DNA from: Bacillus_BE sp042263505
Lineage (GTDB): Bacteria; Bacillota; Bacilli; Bacillales; Cytobacillaceae
Length of the DNA stretch: 64,000 nucleotides
Assembly (NCBI RefSeq): GCF_042263505.1
Contig: NZ_JBHKFI010000003.1
Location: 62,001 to 126,000 of the forward strand
Reading direction: 5' to 3'
Shown: positions 34,333-43,350 of the stretch, piece by piece
Layout: each line of letters opens with the position of its first letter
Position numbering within the stretch: the first letter of the stretch is position 1
Translations under genes and position numbers: made by a program
Notes under the pieces: model-generated
The model's input: only the letters and a program-made list of their open reading frames with translations
Database searches by the model: none
What the model was told of the DNA's origin: nothing

Positions 34333-35097
34333 CTATTCATGACGGTAGTTGATTTCCATGGTATAACCCAGTTGCTTGGTGAATCCCTTTAATGTTTTTT
34401 CCGCATTCTTTTCTGCTATTTGTAAAATTCCTTGGGTAATGGCCTCTTGTTCTATTTGATCCTTGGCTTCATCCGCCAGCTTATATGCCTCATCCCAATT
34501 AACGTCCTTCCGAAAAATTCCTTCCACAGAGAAGGTTTGCGCATTCTTTAAATCAAGAGAGGGCTCTTGAATCATCGTTGCCTTAGGGAGGGTAATCGTT
34601 ATTTTTTTCTGTTCTTGATTAATATCGATATCCTTCTTACCTACCTTTTGAAAATCAACGCCCGCTGTGACTGTCCCTGGTACAATCAAGAGCAGCTTCC
34701 TTTTCGTTCCTGGGATATTGGTTTGAATTTCTTTCCCAAACAATTGATTATCTTCTTTTTCAATCACAGCCTTTACATAGGCCTGGGAAGTAGCAAGAGA
34801 GGATAAATCACGCATTTGCTCCACAAAGCTGCCCTTTGCTATTTCCGCCTTTCCTCCAGAAAAAAGATAAAACAAGCCAGAGCCAATTAAAACTCCTAGG
34901 AGAAGAAAAATAACAAAGAACAATACTAGCTTCCCGCTCCATTTCTTCATGCCCCATTTCAAAGAGCGGGGAAAGGTAAAGGTGGCATTCCCTTGATCTA
35001 TTGCGATGGCACTTGCCGATTGTTGTTTTGCTTCATGTAATTCCTTCCTAATGGCTTCTAGCTGATCATGTAATTCTTGATCTTTTTCACTCATCAT
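34333..35097 (-). CDS. DUF4230 membrane-anchored protein
   Basis: 254 residues from ATG at 35097 (SD GAGAGGTG). Cytoplasmic charged N-terminus with a short coiled coil (about 5-28), one membrane helix at about 55-80 (LVLFFVIFLLLGVLIGSGLF), then an extracytoplasmic DUF4230 domain with FVEQMRDLSSLATSQAYVKAVIEKED and VTAGVDFQKV, ending in a long helix (KLADEAKDQIEQEA). Function unknown. Immediately upstream of ung with no gap, so probably co-transcribed. Confidence 0.8.
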   Translation of the reverse strand: MMSEKDQELHDQLEAIRKELHEAKQQSASAIAIDQGNATFTFPRSLKWGMKKWSGKLVLFFVIFLLLGVLIGSGLFYLFSGGKAEIAKGSFVEQMRDLSSLATSQAYVKAVIEKEDNQLFGKEIQTNIPGTKRKLLLIVPGTVTAGVDFQKVGKKDIDINQEQKKITITLPKATMIQEPSLDLKNAQTFSVEGIFRKDVNWDEAYKLADEAKDQIEQEAITQGILQIAEKNAEKTLKGFTKQLGYTMEINYRHE

Positions 35098-35210
35098 TAT
35101 CACACCTCTCTAAAACGGCATTCTCCTTCATTATAAGTGGAACGGTGCATTTTTTGTTTAATTTTGTTGAAATGAATCGAATTTTTGCTGGTAGTGGTTT
35201 TTGTAAAGGC

Positions 35211-35241
35211 AAAAAAACCTGCAAGCTAATAAGCTGCAGGT
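35211..35241 (-). terminator. terminator after moeB
   Basis: On the minus strand ACCTGCAGC pairs with GCTTGCAGGT around a short loop, followed by seven T, five bases past the moeB stop. Confidence 0.88.
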
Positions 35242-35245
35242 ACAA

Positions 35246-36265
35246 TTATCCTAATAAACGCTGATAAATGGATTTCGCTTGGTCTTCATTTTTTAAGCCA
35301 TGAACCAAAGCTCTTCCATCTTGAAAAATAACCATTCTCTTCTCCTCGATATCAACCGATAATAAATAAGGGTTGCCTTTCACTTCATATCCTAGTTGTT
35401 GCAGCTTATCAGCTAGCTGCTGAAGCTGAATCATAATCTTTTTTGGAGGACGTATTTGCACTGTATCTCTTCCACACAGCACAGCTGTTTTCGTTAAATT
35501 TTCTTTCGCTAAATAAGGATAGGTTGGGTTTGACCCACAGGATAAACAATGCTCATCCTTTGCTTTGGATACCTTTATCGCCGTGTATTGATTGCGCCAT
35601 AAATCAAAGCTTACAAGCGTTTGTCTTATCGCATTCCAATCCTCAGCTAAAACCTTTAGGGCCTCTGCTGCTTGATGAGCAATCACCATTTGGACTGCAG
35701 GGGCAATTATTCCTCCTGTATCACAAGTCATTCCTTGAATGGGAATAGTTTTAAGCAAACAGTTTAAGCATGGCGTTATTCCCGGAATAATGGTGAAACT
35801 CATCCCAAAGCTGCCAACACAGGCCCCATAAACCCAAGGAATTTGGTACTTTTGTGAGATATCATTAATGGCCATCCTTGTTTCAAAATTATCCGTTGCA
35901 TCAAGGATGAGATCAACATTTTGACCATATTGCTCTAACACCTCAGGGGTAGCATCACCAACAATGGCGTCCACTTCAACATCGGAATTTACTTCTTGCA
36001 GACGTTTTTTTGCCGCAATGGCTTTTGGCAATTTATCCTCGACATCCTTTTCCGTGTAGAGCTGCTGCCTTTGTAAATTGGATGCCTCAATATAATCGCG
36101 GTCTATAATCGTCAGCTTGCCAATTCCTGATCTTACGAGGATTTCTGCATTCCCTGAGCCCAGAGCACCCGCACCGATAATCAGTGCATGCTTGGATCTG
36201 ATTTTTGCTTGACCTGATAGGCCGATTGGAGCAAATAATGTTTGTCTTGAATAGCGCTCTTGCAT
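35246..36265 (-). CDS. moeB: MoeB/ThiF-family adenylyltransferase
   Basis: Adenylates the C-terminal glycine of MoaD (or ThiS) so that sulfur can be loaded. 339 residues, as in B. subtilis MoeB. Nucleotide loop GAGALGSGNAEILVRSGIGKL near 31-51, catalytic Asp in DATDNFETR near 126, and two zinc-binding pairs CLNC near 171 and CLSC near 246. The C-terminal 90 residues form an added rhodanese-remnant-like domain ending in KSIYQRLLG. Neighbours moaD, moaE and mobA favour the molybdopterin role over thiamine. Confidence 0.92.
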   Translation of the reverse strand: MQERYSRQTLFAPIGLSGQAKIRSKHALIIGAGALGSGNAEILVRSGIGKLTIIDRDYIEASNLQRQQLYTEKDVEDKLPKAIAAKKRLQEVNSDVEVDAIVGDATPEVLEQYGQNVDLILDATDNFETRMAINDISQKYQIPWVYGACVGSFGMSFTIIPGITPCLNCLLKTIPIQGMTCDTGGIIAPAVQMVIAHQAAEALKVLAEDWNAIRQTLVSFDLWRNQYTAIKVSKAKDEHCLSCGSNPTYPYLAKENLTKTAVLCGRDTVQIRPPKKIMIQLQQLADKLQQLGYEVKGNPYLLSVDIEEKRMVIFQDGRALVHGLKNEDQAKSIYQRLLG

Positions 36266-36324
36266 TTTGAGCTCATCTCCGTTTGTATTCTATCTTTACG
36301 AGTTAATCTCCCCTAAATATGTAA

Positions 36325-36558
36325 TCAGCCACCACTAACAGGAGGGATAAAGGCAATTTCATCCCCAGCTCGAATGATTTCCTCATTTGATGCAAATTCT
36401 TCATTGACCGCCGTCATCACAGTCTCCAGATTCATGACCTTATAGGTTTCAGAAATGATTTGCTTTACCTCTGCCACAGATTTCCCTGCTAAATCAAGCA
36501 AAATAAAGTCCTTTCCTACGATATCCTTTAAATGAGCAAAAAATAAGATTTTATTCAT
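36325..36558 (-). CDS. moaD: molybdopterin synthase small subunit MoaD
   Basis: 77 residues from ATG at 36558 (SD GAGGAGGA); the longer frame is not real. Ubiquitin-like sulfur carrier, ending in the required IPPVSGG with the C-terminal Gly-Gly that is thiocarboxylated by MoeB. The ATG overlaps the moaE stop (ATGA), giving coupled synthesis of the two subunits. Confidence 0.94.
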   Translation of the reverse strand: MNKILFFAHLKDIVGKDFILLDLAGKSVAEVKQIISETYKVMNLETVMTAVNEEFASNEEIIRAGDEIAFIPPVSGG

Positions 36559-37016
36559 TTCAAATCCTCCTCTTGCGGCTTTCCAGATGGATAGGCTACC
36601 GTTTCTAGCTGATTTCCCACCCATTCTACTCCATCCTCATAATGTTCCTTTTTCCAAATTGGTACAATTTCCTTAATTCGTTCAATAGCATAACGATTGG
36701 CTTCATAAGCATCTGCACGATGAGGGGTTGAGACCGCGATAACAACCGCCACATCCGTAATATCTAGCTTTCCGACCCGATGCGTTATGGCCACCTTTGT
36801 ACCGTTCCAGCGCTCTTCTATTTCTTTACCAATTTGTTCTAGCTTTTTCACTGCCATGGATTCATATGCTTCATAAATTAAATAGAGCGTTTTCTTTCCT
36901 TTAGTTAGTTCTCTCACTGTTCCTATAAAGGTGGTAATTGCCCCAGCCTCCCGTGCTACAACCTTCTCGATCACGGATTGAATGTTAATCGGTTCTTTTG
37001 AAATTTGGTAATTCAA
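36555..37016 (-). CDS. moaE: molybdopterin synthase large subunit MoaE
   Basis: Joins with MoaD to convert cyclic pyranopterin monophosphate to molybdopterin. The start is TTG at 37016 with SD GAGGTG; 153 residues. Key motifs: FIGTVRELTKG near 30, YEAYESMAVKKLEQIG near 48, HRVGKLDITDVAVVIAVSTPHRADAYEA near 83-110, and PIWKKEHYEDGVEWVG near 120 with the active-site Lys pair. Middle of a four-gene leftward unit mobA-moaE-moaD-moeB. Confidence 0.94.
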   Translation of the reverse strand: MNYQISKEPINIQSVIEKVVAREAGAITTFIGTVRELTKGKKTLYLIYEAYESMAVKKLEQIGKEIEERWNGTKVAITHRVGKLDITDVAVVIAVSTPHRADAYEANRYAIERIKEIVPIWKKEHYEDGVEWVGNQLETVAYPSGKPQEEDLK

Positions 37017-37041
37017 TCTGCACACCTCATTTATTGATTTC

Positions 37042-37659
37042 TTACATTCTATCTAAATCTTTTAATTCCTGCATGATCAACTGAGCTCTTTTGAAATCAT
37101 GAGGTTCATTCATATTATAAAAACTAGACTCATTCCTCATATCTTGAACATGGAGAAAATCTCCCTCGTTCACTATCTTAACAGGAATTTGCTCAAAAAT
37201 ACTACGAATTCGGAGCTGTTTATTCTGTAATGACTCTGATATAACAGGAAGAATCCTTTTATGATAAGCCGCAAAAAGAGGATGAAGCTTACCCGCTATT
37301 TCTGGCACTACTGCATCGTAAATATCACTCAAGCCTCCCAGTATAAAAGAAGCTAATGCAGGTGAAATAAACGGCATATCACATGCCACAACAAGATTTT
37401 TTTCTGTTTTGGAAAAATGGAGACCTGCATGAATCCCGGCAAGAGGTCCCATACCCTTCCATTCATCTTCAGCCATCGGGAGGTTTAGAAATTGATATTC
37501 CGCAGGGGAATTCGTAACCAGTATAATCTCATTCGTCACTTTCGATAATTCCGTTACAATTCTCTCAATAACTGACATACCCCCTATTTCAAGGAGGGCC
37601 TTATTCCTACCCATTCGACTAGATTTCCCTCCAGCAAGAATGATGGCCGTTGCTTCCAT
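37042..37659 (-). CDS. mobA: molybdenum cofactor guanylyltransferase
   Basis: Adds GMP to molybdopterin to form the bis-MGD cofactor. 205 residues; nucleotide motif ILAGGKSSRMGRNKALLEIGG near 7-27, VACDMPFISPAL near 93, and HPLFAAYHKRILP near 128. ATG at 37659 with SD GAAGGTG. First gene of the small Moco unit. Its product is needed for nitrate reductase or formate dehydrogenase, which lie outside the window. Confidence 0.93.
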   Translation of the reverse strand: MEATAIILAGGKSSRMGRNKALLEIGGMSVIERIVTELSKVTNEIILVTNSPAEYQFLNLPMAEDEWKGMGPLAGIHAGLHFSKTEKNLVVACDMPFISPALASFILGGLSDIYDAVVPEIAGKLHPLFAAYHKRILPVISESLQNKQLRIRSIFEQIPVKIVNEGDFLHVQDMRNESSFYNMNEPHDFKRAQLIMQELKDLDRM

Positions 37660-37847
37660 GCTTTCACCTTCTCTATTCTTGTAAAGTTCAGGAGCCTATC
37701 TATACTAATGTACCTGATTTACGTTCGATATAATATGACTTTTATGCTTTTTCTTTCTTTTTTATCTCAAATTCCTTCAAAAATAAAAAACTAGTCTATG
37801 GTGTCACTCCCATCCATTTTAGGAGGAAATGATTCATAAAATAACCG

Positions 37848-38564
37848 TTATGCTTCTTTTTTCTGGAAATAAATAATTCCTGACAAGAAAAAGACACATA
37901 AACTTCCTAAAATGACAAAAAACAAAGTTTCTACCGAAATATTAAGAGCAAAATAAGCATCACCCCTATGTGGAATCATGGCTAAGAAAGGCTGTGCCCA
38001 TGGATAGACGGGACCATACTTTGCCGAATTAACCACCAAAATATTGGGGAGTGTAAGAATAACATTGATAGCTAAAGGGGCAGCAAAGCTAGACCAGGCA
38101 ACAGAAACAAGCATTTGTAACGCAGCTATTGGCATGGTCGCAATCCAGCCGCCCATAACACTTATCAATACCATTTTCCATGGGATATCTCCAGAAAAAC
38201 CTCTTACCTCACCAATAAACAAAAGTCCCACTAAAAATAAAAGCTGTGTTAAAAAAAGCAATCCAATTACAATGCCGAATTTAACTATATAAATATGGTG
38301 CCTTGAAACAGGCATAGAGAGCATTTGCTTCCAGCCACCTCCAATATGCTCATACCGACAAACAAAGGCAGAGAAAACACCTGCTAACAGCGGTAAAAAA
38401 AGCAGAGCGTGTACAAAAGTCATCAAGGAAAGCGTAAATGCCCATTGACCTTCATTTTTCACAATTGGCTCAGCAAAACCTGCCACTGTAGCTAATAGCG
38501 GACTCACAAAGATTAACAACCATATGGATGATTTTCTGATTTTTAGAAACTCTGATTGAAACAT
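37848..38564 (-). CDS. ABC-2 permease, lantibiotic-immunity type (second subunit)
   Basis: 238 residues, six membrane helices. Start ATG at 38564 with SD AGGGTG. Conserved first block FQSEFLKIRKSSIWLL and the motif GGGWKQMLSMPVSRHHIYIVKF near 75 match MutG/SpaG/EpiG-like permeases of the lantibiotic-protection ABC family. Follows its partner permease by ten bases. With the ATPase it forms a heteromeric exporter that clears antimicrobial peptides from the membrane; no lantibiotic structural or synthesis gene is present. Confidence 0.8.
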   Translation of the reverse strand: MFQSEFLKIRKSSIWLLIFVSPLLATVAGFAEPIVKNEGQWAFTLSLMTFVHALLFLPLLAGVFSAFVCRYEHIGGGWKQMLSMPVSRHHIYIVKFGIVIGLLFLTQLLFLVGLLFIGEVRGFSGDIPWKMVLISVMGGWIATMPIAALQMLVSVAWSSFAAPLAINVILTLPNILVVNSAKYGPVYPWAQPFLAMIPHRGDAYFALNISVETLFFVILGSLCVFFLSGIIYFQKKEA

Positions 38565-38574
38565 CTTTAGCACC

Positions 38575-39285
38575 CTATTTCACATCCCTCTTCACAAAAT
38601 TGAAAATCCCAATCGCATAGATCACCGCTCCAACAAAAATACCTGCTACAACCGAATAAAGGGGTTCATTCCAATCATTGATTAAAGTCGGCCATTTATA
38701 AGGGACCCAATCAGGAAGAGCAGATCCGTAAAGAGAGAGAGCCGTTCCAAGAATGCCTATCGTAAGGGGAATGGCCTGGTTTTGAATCATAATGGAAAGC
38801 CACATCTGTAAGGCGATAAAAGGCATTGCTGCAAGAAATGGATAAAAGCACATTCTAATTAAATACGAAAAGGGAATATCCGTTCCAAACTGTAATACAT
38901 ACCCTAAAACTACGGTTCCTACAGCAAGAAGGATACTTGAGGTACAAAGAAGGACAAAAGCTAGTGTGAATTTACTTGTAAAGACCTTCCATCTTGAAAT
39001 TGGCAATGCCAGCAATTGCTTCCACGAATTTGTTTGGTGCTCAATATTAGCAATCATTGAGATGATAATCGTTAAACCAATCACTAACGTAGGGACCGCC
39101 AAGAACTGGGCATCATCAATAAGACCCCTCCACAAATCCTTTTCATATTCCTTTGTTAAATAATCATAGCGAAGAATAAAGTTTACAGCCTCTAAACCAA
39201 TCACTCCCACTGGGCCAAGAATCATTAGAAAGATAATCCCTTTCCTTCGAATCTTAATGAAATCAGAAGCAAAGATACCCATCAT
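38575..39285 (-). CDS. ABC-2 permease, lantibiotic-immunity type (first subunit)
   Basis: 236 residues, six membrane helices, starting MMGIFASDFIKIRRKGI. The block NIEHQTNSWKQLLALPISRWKVFTSKF near 75 aligns with the partner permease's equivalent, so the two arose by duplication (MutE/EpiE/SpaE type). Its ATG overlaps the ATPase stop by one base. Coupled translation with the ATPase and second permease. Confidence 0.8.
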   Translation of the reverse strand: MMGIFASDFIKIRRKGIIFLMILGPVGVIGLEAVNFILRYDYLTKEYEKDLWRGLIDDAQFLAVPTLVIGLTIIISMIANIEHQTNSWKQLLALPISRWKVFTSKFTLAFVLLCTSSILLAVGTVVLGYVLQFGTDIPFSYLIRMCFYPFLAAMPFIALQMWLSIMIQNQAIPLTIGILGTALSLYGSALPDWVPYKWPTLINDWNEPLYSVVAGIFVGAVIYAIGIFNFVKRDVK

Positions 39286-40199
39286 TATAGGCCCCCTCCT
39301 TTCCCCGTAAGCTTTAGAAAAATATCTTCTAGTGATTGCTTTTCTTCTTCCACTCGATAAATCGAATAAGAATGGTCGACAAGGATATGAATCATTTTTG
39401 CAACACGTTCATCATCAATTCCTTGAAAATAGATCTGTCCGTTTTTTAGCTCTCCTTTATAACCATTTGCAATCAAAAGAGATAATGCACCGGATTCATG
39501 GCTCACATTTAAGCGTATTTGATTAGAAGAGCTTTTCCTTAAGGTTTCAATGGAATCTTGAAAGATCATCTTTCCATTGGATATAATTCCAACTTCATTC
39601 GCCATTTGGTCTATTTCCGACAAAAGATGACTGGAAACAAGAATCGTGATTCCATTTTCCTTTGGCATCCTTTTAATCAGCTCGCGAATTTCGATAATTC
39701 CAGCCGGATCCAATCCATTTGTTGGTTCATCTAGAATCAATAACTCCGGATTTCCCAGAAGGGCCATTGCAATTCCTAATCTTTGCTTCATTCCTAAGGA
39801 AAATCCCTTTACAGGACGCTTCGCCTCATGCTTCAAACGAACAATAGACAATACTTCATCTATTCTAGATTTTGGTACATCCAGTAATTTTCTTAAAACT
39901 TCTAAATTTTCATAAGCATTCAGATGGCCATAATAAGAAGGATATTCAACAAGAGAACCCACCTTTTTCAAAATGCTCAATTTTTCCCTTTTCAAATCCT
40001 GACCAAAAATTTGAATAGAGCCTTTTGTTGCCTTAGAAAGGCCAAGAAGCATCTTAATGGTTGTTGTCTTTCCCGCCCCGTTTGGACCAAGGAATCCATA
40101 TATATCCCCTTTTCTTATTTGCAAGTCAACATTCTCGACCACCGTTCTTAACCCGAAATTCTTAGTTAATCCATTTGTTTGAACAATTATGTCACTCAT
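39285..40199 (-). CDS. ABC transporter ATPase, lantibiotic-immunity type
   Basis: 304 residues from ATG at 40199 (SD GAGGTGAAGG). Walker A GPNGAGKTTT near 41, Q-loop in VGSLVEYPSYYGH (the V-E-x-P variant typical of lantibiotic and bacitracin ATPases), signature FSLGMKQRLG near 137, Walker B LLILDEPTNGLDP near 157, H-loop SSHLLSEI near 192. C-terminal extension of about 90 residues as in SpaF/MutF. First gene of the transporter, 97 bp downstream of the histidine kinase that probably controls it. Confidence 0.9.
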   Translation of the reverse strand: MSDIIVQTNGLTKNFGLRTVVENVDLQIRKGDIYGFLGPNGAGKTTTIKMLLGLSKATKGSIQIFGQDLKREKLSILKKVGSLVEYPSYYGHLNAYENLEVLRKLLDVPKSRIDEVLSIVRLKHEAKRPVKGFSLGMKQRLGIAMALLGNPELLILDEPTNGLDPAGIIEIRELIKRMPKENGITILVSSHLLSEIDQMANEVGIISNGKMIFQDSIETLRKSSSNQIRLNVSHESGALSLLIANGYKGELKNGQIYFQGIDDERVAKMIHILVDHSYSIYRVEEEKQSLEDIFLKLTGKGGGL

Positions 40200-40271
40200 T
40201 TCCTTCACCTCAATACGGATTTTATCCTTTGAAGGTTAAATCAAGAGGTCTAGGAAGGTTAAATTTTGTTT

Positions 40272-40310
40272 AAAAAAAGAAGCTGCCCTATTTAAACTAG
40301 GCAACTTCTT
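40272..40310 (-). terminator. terminator overlapping the kinase stop codon
   Basis: On the minus strand GAAGTTGCC pairs with GGCAGCTTC (one mismatch) followed by seven T. The first arm contains the last codons and the TAG stop of the histidine kinase, so termination occurs right at gene end, separating regulator and transporter transcripts. Confidence 0.8.
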
Positions 40311-41652
40311 CCTTGAACCATATAATGACCTTTGTTCCTTGTTGATTGCTTTCAATCTCCCAATCTAGATTCATTTCCTTTAGCATGAGAGTGACAATGG
40401 TTAACCCCATTCCCGTTCCCTTCTCAGTAGAATCAGCTTCTATACCGGGCCCCTTATCTTCTATCACTAGCATCTTACCGGATTTTTGTTTTTGCAGTTT
40501 AACCCCAATATATTTCCCCTTTTTAGCATGCCTATTAATATTTTGAAAGAAGTTATCAAGAATTCTTTCCAACCAAAGAGGGTCTATCAACCATTGCATC
40601 GGCTCGTCCTGTAAATCAACATCAATAATAAATCCATCCTTTTCAAAAACAGGATACCAATTTGCGATTGAGGCGCGAATCTGCCTCACAATATCAATAA
40701 GTTGAGGATGATAAGGATACTTCCCGGATGTTAATTGAGAGTATGACAGCAAATTCTCAATTAATTCTGCAAGAAATGAAATCTTATTATCAATCAGTTT
40801 TAATGACTGCTTCCCATCCTCATTTAACGGCTCCTTTTGTAACTGATAGACCTGGGCCCTCATCGTTGTCAAAGGAGTTCGTAAGTCATGGGATAAATTC
40901 GCGATTAATCGACGCCTTAAGTCTTCTTCTTCCTGCTCTCGTTTTCTTCCTTCCTCAAGCTTTCCAATCATCCCATTAAAGGACTGTTCCAATTTCCCAA
41001 TCTCATCCAATCTCCCTACTTGAAGGGCAGTTGGTATTCCTCTGTCCGTTGGTTCAATCATTGCCCCTTGTAAACGCAATAGCCTTTTTCGAATTCGGTA
41101 GAAAAAAATCCATGACACAAATATAAAAGCTGCCAAAATGAGGAACAATCCAATAATGATAATATAATTGTATTTCTCCTGAGCTTGATTCCCAGAAGCT
41201 TTCATTTCTGACCGTGGGACCTGCATCACCATAAATCCCTGATTTTTATTAGCACCAATAAAAGCCACTACAGTAAAAGGGTCCCCATCGTAGCTCTTCT
41301 TCAAAAAATCAATCGTATAACTACTATTCCAATGAGCAGGAATAGATTTTTGGAAGGGGATGCTGTACTTTGTATTCCCCTTTTGATCAACCCAAAACAT
41401 AATTGCTTTCCTATACTTCCTGTGAAGAGTTTCTATTCGCAAATTGATTTCATTATCTGAAGCCTGATTAAGCCTTCCTGCCTCCTGATGCCATAGTTTC
41501 TCTATATCCGTCCCATTTTTATATTGATTCTGAGCGTCATCATTAGGAACATAAATTAACAAACTAAGGATAGGAAATGTGACAGGCATAATCATAATCG
41601 CTATGAAAATAAGCAATAAATACTTGGATAGTAAGGAACTCTTTAATCTCAT
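40297..41652 (-). CDS. sensor histidine kinase
   Basis: 451 residues. Membrane helix 1 at about 12-35, an extracytoplasmic sensor of about 115 residues, helix 2 at about 160-182, then a HAMP linker, the H-box NLSHDLRTPLTT near 255 with the phosphorylated His, N-box NFFQNINRHAKKGK, G1 IEDKGPGI and G2 KGTGMGLTIV. The large outer loop differs from the tiny loops of BceS-type kinases, so it may sense the peptide or cell wall directly. ATG overlaps the response regulator stop. Confidence 0.9.
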   Translation of the reverse strand: MRLKSSLLSKYLLLIFIAIMIMPVTFPILSLLIYVPNDDAQNQYKNGTDIEKLWHQEAGRLNQASDNEINLRIETLHRKYRKAIMFWVDQKGNTKYSIPFQKSIPAHWNSSYTIDFLKKSYDGDPFTVVAFIGANKNQGFMVMQVPRSEMKASGNQAQEKYNYIIIIGLFLILAAFIFVSWIFFYRIRKRLLRLQGAMIEPTDRGIPTALQVGRLDEIGKLEQSFNGMIGKLEEGRKREQEEEDLRRRLIANLSHDLRTPLTTMRAQVYQLQKEPLNEDGKQSLKLIDNKISFLAELIENLLSYSQLTSGKYPYHPQLIDIVRQIRASIANWYPVFEKDGFIIDVDLQDEPMQWLIDPLWLERILDNFFQNINRHAKKGKYIGVKLQKQKSGKMLVIEDKGPGIEADSTEKGTGMGLTIVTLMLKEMNLDWEIESNQQGTKVIIWFKEEVA

Positions 41653-42320
41653 AATTTTATCCTGTACCCAATTCCACGAATAGTTTCAATAATTGTTGGA
41701 GCACTTGGATTTTCTTCTATTTTCTCTCGTAAATAACGAATATGAACCATTAGAGTCTTATCTCCTTCCAAGTATGGTTCACCCCAAACAGCTTCATAAA
41801 TCTGTTCCTTCGTTAAAATTTGATTTGGATGTTTTAAGAGAAACATAAAGATTTGATATTGCTTCCCTGTTAAAATCAATTCTTTACCTGTTCTACCATC
41901 TATCATACGGTTTTCATTTAATAACACCTTGATATGACCAAGTTGTATTTCCTGTTTCAAATTATGGCCAAATCTTCTAAGCAGGACTTCAATTCTAGCG
42001 GCTAGTTCCTCTGGGTGAAAAGGTTTTGTTAAATAATCATCGGCAAACTGAAGCCCTTGCAGCTTGTCATCCACCGCTGTGCGCGCAGAAAGCAACAGAA
42101 TCGGAACCTCTGCTCTTTCCTTTTTCAACCTTTGCCCAATCGTAAACCCATCTAGCCCCGGAAGCATGATATCTAATACTGCTAAATCTACATCATTGAT
42201 AAAGCTCATCGCTTTCTCCCCGGATACTAGCCAATTCACTTTATAACCCCTTGCCTCTAAGTCATCCTTTACCCATTTGCCTATTTCAAGATCATCTTCT
42301 ATGTATAAAATAGATTTCAT
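41649..42320 (-). CDS. OmpR-family response regulator
   Basis: 223 residues. Receiver domain with acidic pocket YIEDDLEIG and phospho-acceptor Asp in AVLDIMLPGLDGFT near 52, Lys in DYLTKPFHPEEL near 99; winged-helix output domain with VWGEPYLEGDKTLMVHIRYLREKIE near 180-205. Overlaps the kinase start by four bases. Likely activates the adjacent ABC transporter. Confidence 0.92.
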   Translation of the reverse strand: MKSILYIEDDLEIGKWVKDDLEARGYKVNWLVSGEKAMSFINDVDLAVLDIMLPGLDGFTIGQRLKKERAEVPILLLSARTAVDDKLQGLQFADDYLTKPFHPEELAARIEVLLRRFGHNLKQEIQLGHIKVLLNENRMIDGRTGKELILTGKQYQIFMFLLKHPNQILTKEQIYEAVWGEPYLEGDKTLMVHIRYLREKIEENPSAPTIIETIRGIGYRIKL

Positions 42321-42513
42321 CCGTCTTCACCTAACCTTTCCACAGACCTATCATAGTAAATGAATTTTTGAAATACTAGCCATTTTTTTCTAATTGGGCA
42401 AAAATTTTAATTGATAGCAAAAATCCATCCACATTCTTTTTTATAAGAAGACAGATGTGATAAACTAAACTCTAATAGCTTAACTTATTTAAGGTGCAGG
42501 AGGTTTTTTACAT

Positions 42514-43350
42514 ATGACCATGAAAAAAGCTTTAACAATTGCCGGCTCTGATACAAGTGGCGGCGCAGGCATGCAGGCAGATTTAAAAACATTCCAAGAA
42601 CTTGGCGTCTATGGAATGACCGCTTTAACAACGATCGTAACGATGGAGCCAAACGGATGGCATCATAACGTTACTCCTATTGCGATTGAAACATTAAAAG
42701 CACAGCTAGATACGGTTCTTTCCATAGGTGTTGATGCGATGAAAACAGGGATGTTAGGCTCTGTTGAAACGATTGAACTTACGGCAAAAGCGATTGACGA
42801 AAACAAATTGGATAAAGTAGTCATTGACCCGGTTATGGTATGTAAAGGTGAAGATGAAGTACTTCAGCCAGATACTGCCGATGCCCTTCGTGAACTCCTA
42901 GTTCCACGTGCAACCGTTGTGACACCAAACCTTTTTGAAGCATGGCAATTATCGAAAACTGGCCCGATTCGCACCGTTAGCGACATGAAGGAAGCCGCTG
43001 TAAAAATTCATGAACTTGGTGCAAAATATGTCATGATTAAAGGTGGCAGCAAGCTACAACATGAAAAAGCGGTTGACCTATTATTTGATGGCAATGATTT
43101 TAAACTATACGAAAGTGAACGAATCGATACCACGTATATTCATGGAGCCGGATGCACTTTCTCCGCTGCTATTACAGCTGAAATAGCAAAAGGAAAATCT
43201 GTTATTGAGGCGATTGCGGTAGCTAAAGACTTTATTACAGCTGCCATCAGCCACGGATTTAAACTTAATGAATATGTTGGTCCTACAATGCATGGCGCTT
43301 ACCGTATCTTTGGTGCTGGTCGCTTGGAAGCAGAGCAAACTTCTAAATAA
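42514..43350 (+). CDS. pdxK: pyridoxine/pyridoxal kinase
   Basis: Phosphorylates pyridoxal/pyridoxine or HMP; ThiD-like ribokinase fold. 278 residues from ATG at 42514 (SD GGAGG). Motifs AGSDTSGGAGMQADLKTFQ near 9-27, VIDPVMVCKGEDEVL near 103, TPNLFEAWQLS near 140, and the anion-hole HGAGCTFSAAITAEIAKG near 209-226 with the catalytic Asp replaced in position by the Cys-loop of this subfamily (GAGCTFS). Homologue of B. subtilis YwdB/PdxK, which prefers pyridoxal. Monocistronic. Confidence 0.93.
   Translation: MTMKKALTIAGSDTSGGAGMQADLKTFQELGVYGMTALTTIVTMEPNGWHHNVTPIAIETLKAQLDTVLSIGVDAMKTGMLGSVETIELTAKAIDENKLDKVVIDPVMVCKGEDEVLQPDTADALRELLVPRATVVTPNLFEAWQLSKTGPIRTVSDMKEAAVKIHELGAKYVMIKGGSKLQHEKAVDLLFDGNDFKLYESERIDTTYIHGAGCTFSAAITAEIAKGKSVIEAIAVAKDFITAAISHGFKLNEYVGPTMHGAYRIFGAGRLEAEQTSK

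Noticed and set aside
37820..37862. Perfect AGGAGG followed by ATG at the 3' end of the second permease gene
   Set aside because: SD-to-ATG spacing is too short and the frame is 15 codons, overlapping the permease end on the opposite strand.
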